A stretch of DNA of 7,176 nt from Bacteroidota bacterium. Its GTDB lineage: Bacteria > Bacteroidota > Bacteroidia > Flavobacteriales > Flavobacteriaceae. Location: the NCBI GenBank assembly GCA_004356305.1, contig SMXJ01000161.1, positions 1 to 7,176 of the forward strand, read 5' to 3'. Both the position numbers and the translations under genes were made by a program. This document shows positions 1 through 4,332 of the stretch, one piece after another. The first letter of the stretch is position 1, and every line of letters starts with the position of its first letter. The notes beneath the pieces were generated by a model. That model had not been told where the DNA came from. It searched no databases and worked only from the letters and a program-made list of their open reading frames with translations.

Positions 1-24
1 ACATCCATACTTCTGGCGTTGAAG
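1..24. repeat. 24-bp direct repeat, copy A (matches response regulator coding DNA)
   Basis: Positions 1-24 are identical, base for base, to positions 214-237, which lie inside the response regulator gene. On the minus strand this sequence encodes FNARSMDV, part of the DNA-recognition helix. Here, however, the minus-strand frame meets a TGA about nine codons upstream, so this copy is not part of an intact regulator gene. The match begins at the window edge, so its true length to the left is unknown. Confidence 0.9.
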
Positions 25-68
25 ATGGAGAAGATAGTAACGCAAAGTTTTCAGAAAAAATGAAATAA
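1..68 (+). CDS. possible 3' end of an unidentified plus-strand gene (partial, weak)
   Basis: One plus-strand frame, starting at position 3, is open from the window edge and ends at a TAA at 66-68. Its last residues read GEDSNAKFSEKMK, with codon use that looks coding for this genome. If real, it is the C-terminus of a gene convergent with the two-component operon. No family can be assigned from about 21 residues. A second plus-strand frame is also open from position 1 to a TGA at 61-63, so the frame choice is uncertain. The first 24 bases are an exact copy of part of the response regulator gene, so the stretch could instead be a duplicated fragment with no coding role. Confidence 0.25.
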   Translation, partial: IHTSGVEDGEDSNAKFSEKMK

Positions 69-82
69 AAGGTTCATTTTTT
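55..82. terminator. A/T-rich inverted repeat, possible weak terminator
   Basis: AAAAAATGAA at 55-64 is the exact reverse complement of TTCATTTTTT at 73-82, giving a 10-bp stem with an 8-base loop. It overlaps the stop of the possible plus-strand gene and lies downstream of the minus-strand operon, so it could act between convergent transcripts. The stem is almost all A-T, so as a terminator it would be weak. Confidence 0.3.
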
Positions 83-98
83 TGAAAACAACCACCCC

Positions 99-116
99 TC
101 CCTATAGCTATCGGGA
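99..116. terminator. near-perfect palindrome downstream of the two-component operon
   Basis: TCCC at 99-102 pairs with GGGA at 113-116, and the centre ATAGCTAT (104-111) is itself palindromic, with a single mismatch (103/112). The element lies 6 bp beyond the response regulator stop codon, where a terminator would be expected. On the minus strand only a loose T-rich stretch follows, so it is not a textbook intrinsic terminator. From memory, palindromes of the form CCCGATAGCTATCGGG recur in flavobacterial intergenic DNA, so it may be a copy of a dispersed element. Confidence 0.45.
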
Positions 117-122
117 TATGTG

Positions 123-803
123 TTAGCAGACTAATTTATAACCGTACCCACGGACATTGATGATCTGTACGTTTTCGTCTTTTTTGAGTTTTTTCCGAAG
201 TTTACTTATAAATACATCCATACTTCTGGCGTTGAAGAAGTCGTCATCGCCCCATAATTTTTTGAGGATGATGGAACGGTCGAGTACATTATTTTTATTG
301 TTGTTCAAATGATATAGCAAATGTGTTTCACGGTGGGTAAGTTTTATGGGGTCTTCAATTTTATACTGAAGAGTTTGCTGCTTAAACATAAAACTGTATT
401 CCCCAATTTTAACTTCTCCAGCTTCGTCGTTGTTGATTTGATGAAGCAAATTTTTAATGCGCACGATCAGCTCTTCCATACTGAAAGGTTTTTTTAAGTA
501 ATCATTTCCACCATGTGTAAACCCTTCCACCACATCCTGAGTTTGTGATTTAGCAGTAAGGAAAATAATAGGGATGTGTTCATCTTGCATTCGAATTTCC
601 CTGGCGAGTGTGAAACCATCTTTTTTGGGCATCATCACATCCAGGACCAACAATTGGGGTTTTTCTTTATAATACATTTCCAATGCTTCTACACCGTCTT
701 TGCAAAAAAGAACATGAAAACCTTTGGTTTCCAGACTTTCCTTGACGATCTGTCCCAGTGCGGGTTCGTCTTCGGCCAGAAGAATCTTTACAAGACTATC
801 CAT
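123..803 (-). CDS. OmpR-family two-component response regulator
   Basis: This is a cytoplasmic transcription factor, 226 aa, the usual length for the OmpR/PhoB class. Residues 1-120 form the receiver domain, with the acidic pair E11-D12, phospho-acceptor D55 in LLVLDVMMP, T83 in FLTAK and the conserved K105 in DYLKKPF. Residues about 130-226 form the winged-helix domain, with a recognition helix around NARSMDVFISKLRKKL (191-206) and the wing GYGYKL near the C-terminus. All key residues are present, so it should be phosphorylated and bind DNA. The ATG at 801-803 overlaps the kinase stop by 8 bp (ATGGATAG), which suggests translational coupling. It most likely receives phosphate from the adjacent kinase and binds the TTAAC repeats at 2304-2333. 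Both partner and target are inferred from position, and no specific gene name can be justified. Confidence 0.95.
   Translation of the reverse strand: MDSLVKILLAEDEPALGQIVKESLETKGFHVLFCKDGVEALEMYYKEKPQLLVLDVMMPKKDGFTLAREIRMQDEHIPIIFLTAKSQTQDVVEGFTHGGNDYLKKPFSMEELIVRIKNLLHQINNDEAGEVKIGEYSFMFKQQTLQYKIEDPIKLTHRETHLLYHLNNNKNNVLDRSIILKKLWGDDDFFNARSMDVFISKLRKKLKKDENVQIINVRGYGYKLVC
214..237. repeat. 24-bp direct repeat, copy B (inside response regulator gene)
   Basis: This is the functional copy of the 24-bp sequence also found at 1-24. In the response regulator it encodes residues from about F190 to V197, at the start of the DNA-recognition helix. The flanking bases on the right (238 onward) do not match those after position 24, so the identity ends abruptly there. 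Confidence 0.9.
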
Positions 804-2265
804 TGGGAAGAGTGATTTTAAATGAAGTATTTGGTTTTATGCTAAGATCGATATTTCCTTTGTGTTTTTCAATGATCTTCTTACAATAGTACAAACCGAT
901 CCCAAAACCTTTTACATCATGGGTATTGCCTTTCGGTACTCGGTAGAATTTCTCGAAGATCTGTTTTTTATGGACTTCAGTAAGGGAAGTACCATTATCG
1001 CTAATAGTGATCTCTATATTGTTTTTTTGTCTTATTATTTCTACTGAAATGTCCTTCCCACCGTACTTTATCGCATTATCGATAATATTGTTGATGGCAT
1101 TTTCAAAGTGAAAAACATCTATGGAGTAGGGTATATCTTCTTCAGAAAAAGAAAAGGAAATCGTTTTTTCACCCGCTGTAAATGCTTCATTTTGAGAAGC
1201 TAATTGAAGCAATTCAACCAAATTGTAGGTTTCAAAATCCAGTTCAAGTTTCTCACTGTCCAAAGTGGCCGTTTCCAGTAATTTCTCGACCATCATATTC
1301 AGTTTGTCAACTTGCTCCTTAGAGATCTTCGCATACCGGATATTCTTTTCTGAATCATTTTCGGTATTGAATTTCTGTATGGCTTCCATCGCTATTCCGA
1401 TGGTGGCAAGGGGTGTTTTAAACTCGTGGGTGATATTACTTATAAGGTCGTTCTTAACTTCGGCGAGCTGTTTCTGTTGCCTGATGATCTTCAGTAAATA
1501 CAATAAGCAAATTATCACACTGGCGACCAGTAAAAAGGAAAGCAAGATCCCAACCAGATTCTTCTTTAGTACCGCTAGTGTCACATTGGTGAAATGCGCC
1601 TTCAGGGTATTTCCATAAAAGAAATAAGGCGATTTAGAAACTGTTTCCAAACTGGCTTGTTCAATGATCTCAGGCCGCAATTTTTCGGTTTCCTGAAACA
1701 TACCATAATGACTTAAACCATAATCCACTCCGATGTTTTTTCGGTCTAATTCCGCGGAAAAAAGACTATCAATTTTAGCTAGTGACAGGCGATCTTCCGC
1801 AATTGAAACAACAATTTTTGACGATAATTCGGTAATCGGATCTTTAGAATCACTAATGATCTCAAAAATGGAATGATTTAAATTTTCCATTCGAACGCTG
1901 TCGAAAATGGCTATATTAAAGTCCAGACTGTCTAATTTTCCATATTGTAAAATGGCTATTTCTTTTTTTGAAGAAAATTTTGTGTGAAACCGATCAAAGC
2001 AAGTATCGTTTAAAAACACGCCCCTTTTTCTTATTTGACTTATAGGAAAGTGCAAAGTATCGCCAAAAACTTGAAAAGAACCTTTGGTGGCGAGCTCTGT
2101 ATAATACTGATCTACGGCGTTGTCTAAGCTGGTCTGCACATCGTTGGCTAACTGTTGTTTACCTACCTGATAATTTTTATAGTTCCAATATACCTGAATG
2201 CACAATGTCGCCAGGATCACCGCACTGATAAAGTAAAGGATGCTTTTGTATTTAAATCCGTTCAT
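796..2265 (-). CDS. membrane sensor histidine kinase
   Basis: This is an inner-membrane sensor kinase of 489 aa. A first membrane segment (about 8-25) and a second (about 237-260) bracket a periplasmic domain of roughly 210 residues that matches no sensor fold I recognise; it has one cysteine, C89. The dimerisation/phospho-acceptor helix has H280 in SNITHEFKTP. The ATPase domain has an N-box NNIIDNAIKY (392-401), a G1 box DNGTSL (423-428), an F-box IFEKFYRV and a G2 box GFGIGL (453-458). The RVPKGNTHDVKGFG lid is characteristic of Bacteroidota kinases. G1 normally reads DxGxG, and here the second glycine is serine (S427). The gene is first in a two-gene operon and overlaps the regulator by 8 bp. 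The start is the ATG at 2263-2265; no other methionine precedes the first membrane segment. The signal sensed is unknown. Confidence 0.95.
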   Translation of the reverse strand: MNGFKYKSILYFISAVILATLCIQVYWNYKNYQVGKQQLANDVQTSLDNAVDQYYTELATKGSFQVFGDTLHFPISQIRKRGVFLNDTCFDRFHTKFSSKKEIAILQYGKLDSLDFNIAIFDSVRMENLNHSIFEIISDSKDPITELSSKIVVSIAEDRLSLAKIDSLFSAELDRKNIGVDYGLSHYGMFQETEKLRPEIIEQASLETVSKSPYFFYGNTLKAHFTNVTLAVLKKNLVGILLSFLLVASVIICLLYLLKIIRQQKQLAEVKNDLISNITHEFKTPLATIGIAMEAIQKFNTENDSEKNIRYAKISKEQVDKLNMMVEKLLETATLDSEKLELDFETYNLVELLQLASQNEAFTAGEKTISFSFSEEDIPYSIDVFHFENAINNIIDNAIKYGGKDISVEIIRQKNNIEITISDNGTSLTEVHKKQIFEKFYRVPKGNTHDVKGFGIGLYYCKKIIEKHKGNIDLSIKPNTSFKITLPNG

Positions 2266-2270
2266 CGGTT

Positions 2271-2303
2271 CAAAAGTAATACCTTAAGTGGTTGTATACC
2301 AAA
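2271..2303 (-). promoter_or_regulatory. flavobacterial-type promoter for the kinase-regulator operon
   Basis: Read on the minus strand, TTTG (2303-2300) is followed after 21 bases by TACTTTTG (2278-2271). This is an exact match to the Bacteroidota housekeeping sigma consensus TTTG...TAnnTTTG with an accepted spacing. Only 5 bases separate the -7 element from the kinase ATG, so the transcript would start at or within a couple of bases of the start codon and be leaderless or nearly so. The -33 element touches the TTAAC repeat array, which fits control by the encoded regulator. Confidence 0.7.
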
Positions 2304-2333
2304 TCGGTTAACACTCGTTAACATAGCTTAACT
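2304..2333. promoter_or_regulatory. three 10-bp-phased TTAAC repeats, probable operator
   Basis: GGTTAACA (2306-2313), CGTTAACA (2316-2323) and GCTTAACT (2326-2333) repeat with a period of exactly 10 bp, one helical turn. OmpR/PhoB-class regulators bind as head-to-tail dimers to direct repeats spaced about 10-11 bp. The array sits between two divergent promoters, touching the -33 element on each side. The simplest inference is that it is the binding site of the response regulator encoded here, controlling both transcripts. The core GTTAAC is itself palindromic, so the orientation of binding cannot be read from the sequence. Confidence 0.6.
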
Positions 2334-2362
2334 TTAATAAACATTACTAGTTCGCATATTTG
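2333..2362 (+). promoter_or_regulatory. probable promoter for the GLPGLI / outer-membrane operon
   Basis: CATATTTG (2355-2362) matches the TAnnTTTG -7 element at seven of eight positions and runs on into GCA, as many flavobacterial promoters do. A poor -33 element, TTTA (2333-2336), lies 18 bp upstream and overlaps the end of the third TTAAC repeat. A weak -33 element next to an operator is the arrangement expected of an activator-dependent promoter. The leader would be about 20-25 bases, A/T-rich and without a Shine-Dalgarno sequence. Confidence 0.5.
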
Positions 2363-2390
2363 CAGTGTAAAAATTTAAAATACCTTTATT

Positions 2391-3248
2391 ATGAAAGTAC
2401 TTATTAACCTGAGCTTAACGCTGTCATTCATGTTGTCCTCAATTGTCTATGGACAGGATATTCAAGGGATCGCGACCTATAAAACACAGCGAAAAATGGA
2501 AGTTGAATTGGATAGCTCCCATGTAAACGACGCCATGCGTGAACAGATCATGGTAATGCTGAAGAAACAATTTGAGAGAGAATATACGTTGGAGTTCACG
2601 AAAGATGAATCTATATACAAAGAGGAAGAGAAACTCGATGCTCCTCGAAATTCTATGTCGGGGGGGATGATGTTCGTGACCATAGGTGGGGGAGAAAGTG
2701 ATATTTTATATAAGAACCTGGCAGAAAATCGTTTTGCAAATCAGAATGAAATGTTCAGTAAACAGTTCCTGATCAAAGATTCCATTGCGAGTCGGGAATG
2801 GAAACTTGAGAAAGAAACCAAGAATATTGGGCAATACAGCTGTTTTAAGGCCACATATACCTATGAACGTGAACCGATGAGAATGAGGACTTCCGGCACC
2901 GATGCTGAAACCGATTCTACCGATGAAGAGGAAGTTGAAATGGAAACGATCACAGTAACCGCTTGGTATACACCTCAAATACCGGTAAAGAATGGCCCGA
3001 GCAGTTATGATGGGTTGCCTGGATTGATACTGGAAATAGGTGACGGGGAGTTATCAATTTTATGTAGTAAAATAGTGCTCAATCCCAAAAACGGCTTAGC
3101 TATTAAAGAACCTCATAAAGGGAAAGTTGTTACTCAAGCTGCTTATGATGAGATCATGGAGAAAAAGTTGGCAGAAATGGAAGAACGTTTTGAAAGCGAT
3201 GGCCGTCGAGGTGATGGAAATCATATTGAGATTCGTATTGGAGGGTAA
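2391..3248 (+). CDS. GLPGLI family secreted protein, copy 1
   Basis: This 285-aa protein belongs to the GLPGLI family (TIGR01200; Pfam Porph_ging), which is known mainly from Bacteroidota and has no established biochemical function. A signal peptide covers residues 1-21, with likely cleavage at VYG|QD and no lipobox. The family signature GLPGLI is at 208-213, inside a block from VTAWYTPQIPVKNGP to ILCSKIVLN that is shared with the next gene. Before it lies an acidic stretch (about 168-186, rich in D, E and T), probably disordered. The mature protein has two cysteines, C151 and C225; only C225 is conserved in the neighbour. The C-terminus (270-285) has an R/G-rich patch and ends in GG. It is the first gene of the plus-strand operon, directly behind the regulated promoter. 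A periplasmic or surface location is inferred from the signal peptide. Confidence 0.9.
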   Translation: MKVLINLSLTLSFMLSSIVYGQDIQGIATYKTQRKMEVELDSSHVNDAMREQIMVMLKKQFEREYTLEFTKDESIYKEEEKLDAPRNSMSGGMMFVTIGGGESDILYKNLAENRFANQNEMFSKQFLIKDSIASREWKLEKETKNIGQYSCFKATYTYEREPMRMRTSGTDAETDSTDEEEVEMETITVTAWYTPQIPVKNGPSSYDGLPGLILEIGDGELSILCSKIVLNPKNGLAIKEPHKGKVVTQAAYDEIMEKKLAEMEERFESDGRRGDGNHIEIRIGG

Positions 3249-3280
3249 CATCGTATTAGGATTAAACCATTTTGAAACAT
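3238..3280. repeat. post-stop homology block, copy 1
   Basis: The last codons of the first GLPGLI gene (TTGGAGGGTAA) and about 32 bases beyond it align with the same place after the second GLPGLI gene (4213-4261), with a few small gaps: TCGTAT, then GATT, AAAC, ATTTT and ACAT occur in the same order. Homology in non-coding DNA past the stop shows that the two genes arose by tandem duplication of a unit extending beyond the coding region. Confidence 0.6.
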
Positions 3281-3332
3281 GCTAGTCTAAGGATATTATG
3301 ATAACTTCGAGTTCACATTCAAGTAAAAGACT

Positions 3333-4223
3333 ATGAAAACAATATCCTTACTCACGATCTTACTTTTTTCGTTCTGCGGAATTGCCCAAAACATTAATGG
3401 AAAAGCTTATTACCAGTCCAAAACCACCATCGATATGGATAACTTTGGCTCCCGGGAGATGAGTGAAGACATGAAGAGGCAAATTGCTGAACGAATGAAA
3501 AACATGCTAGAAAAAACCTACATTCTTACTTTCAATACCAATGAGTCTATTTATAAGGAAGAAGAAAAACTGGAAGCAGGTGGAGGTAGTCGGGGGTTTG
3601 GTATGATGATGAGCAGTTTTTCTGCAGGGAAACAATATAAGAACCTAGCCGACAATCAGATTTTGGAAGAACGGGAGTTTTTTGGAAAACAATTTTTGAT
3701 CAACGACACCATCACGAATTTGCAGTGGACGGTGGGGAAGGAGTCCAAACAAATTGGGCAGTATTTAGTGATCAAGGCTACAGCAATGAAGCGGGTCGAT
3801 CCTAATGATTTCAGTATGGCAACACGCCGAAACCGGGATGGGGATGATGAGGAGAAAAAAGAAGGGGAGGAAGTGAAGGACAGTACTTCAACCAATTTGG
3901 ATCCCTTCGATGAGATCGAAGTGCCCGAGGAAGTGCTGGTAACGGCGTGGTTTACACCGCAGATCCCGGTAAAAAACGGACCGGGGGAATACGCGGGATT
4001 ACCGGGTTTGATCTTGGAAATGAGCATCGATAGAACCACCATCCTTTGCTCGAAAATAGTGTTAAATCTAAAGGAGGCCGATAAAATTGAAGCTCCGGAC
4101 AGGGGAAAAGAAGTAACGCGGGAGGAGTACAACAAAATTGTAAAAGAAAAAATGGACGAAATGCGTGAAAACTTTCGGAGTGGTAGTGGTAGACGAGGCG
4201 GCAACCGAAGGTTTGGAGGGTAA
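3333..4223 (+). CDS. GLPGLI family secreted protein, copy 2
   Basis: This 296-aa paralogue of the preceding gene starts 84 bp after it, with no clear promoter in the gap, so they are probably co-transcribed. A signal peptide covers residues 1-18, with likely cleavage at GIA|QN. C15 is preceded by FSF and does not form a lipobox. Shared blocks with copy 1 are ESIYKEEEKL (identical), YKNLA, GKQFLI, IGQY, VTAW(F)TPQIPVKNGP and GLPGLILE (signature at 222-227), then ILCSKIVLN. The acidic, lysine-containing insert before the signature is longer here (about 164-200). Apart from C15 in the signal peptide, C239 is the only cysteine. The C-terminus is a basic Gly/Arg tail (about 283-296) ending in GG. 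The function is unknown. The retention of two diverged copies next to one barrel gene suggests partners of that barrel, possibly a heteromer, but this is inference. Confidence 0.9.
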   Translation: MKTISLLTILLFSFCGIAQNINGKAYYQSKTTIDMDNFGSREMSEDMKRQIAERMKNMLEKTYILTFNTNESIYKEEEKLEAGGGSRGFGMMMSSFSAGKQYKNLADNQILEEREFFGKQFLINDTITNLQWTVGKESKQIGQYLVIKATAMKRVDPNDFSMATRRNRDGDDEEKKEGEEVKDSTSTNLDPFDEIEVPEEVLVTAWFTPQIPVKNGPGEYAGLPGLILEMSIDRTTILCSKIVLNLKEADKIEAPDRGKEVTREEYNKIVKEKMDEMRENFRSGSGRRGGNRRFGG

Positions 4224-4261
4224 TTTCGTATAAACGATTAGCTAAACTATTTTAAGAACAT
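4213..4261. repeat. post-stop homology block, copy 2
   Basis: This is the counterpart of 3238-3280. It opens with the identical TTGGAGGGTAA and continues with CGTAT, GATTA, TAAAC, ATTTT and ACAT in the same order as the first copy, with small insertions. It marks the right-hand end of the duplicated GLPGLI unit. After ACAT the two intergenic regions stop resembling each other, and in this copy an apparent inserted sequence follows (4260-4300). Confidence 0.6.
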
Positions 4262-4300
4262 CTCGACTGCGCTCGGGAAGACAGTTGTCAATTCGAGAGC
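4260..4300. repeat. probable dispersed intergenic element between GLPGLI copy 2 and the barrel gene
   Basis: The stretch ATCTCGACTGCGCTCGGGAAG is more GC-rich than its surroundings. It is bounded by a 6-bp inverted repeat (TCTCGA 4261-4266, TCGAGA 4293-4298) and contains GACA-GT-TGTC (4280-4289). From memory, sequences beginning TCTCGACTGCGCTCGA are scattered in many copies through flavobacterial intergenic DNA; this cannot be confirmed from one window. It has no counterpart in the spacer after GLPGLI copy 1. It may be an insertion that could modulate expression of the downstream barrel gene through RNA structure. Confidence 0.4.
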
Positions 4301-4332
4301 CATGGAGACTTGCGCATCAATCAAAAAAAACT

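Noticed and set aside
1..45. Second response regulator gene on the minus strand at the left edge
   Set aside because: Only FNARSMDV matches. The upstream codons do not resemble the winged-helix domain and a TGA interrupts the frame, so at most it is a fragment.
3333..3400. Lipoprotein signal with C15 in GLPGLI copy 2
   Set aside because: The residues before the cysteine (FSF) do not fit a lipobox, and a standard signal-peptidase I site (GIA|QN) follows.
3656..4204. 182-codon minus-strand open frame opposite GLPGLI copy 2
   Set aside because: It is antisense to a well-supported gene with a signal peptide and family signature. Its serine/proline/phenylalanine-rich composition is what the complement of acidic/basic codons gives, and it has no domain or promoter.
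4285..4332. Upstream TTG start extending the barrel protein by 16 residues
   Set aside because: The added residues would precede the signal peptide and are translated from the apparent dispersed element; the ATG at 4333 opens straight into a normal signal peptide.
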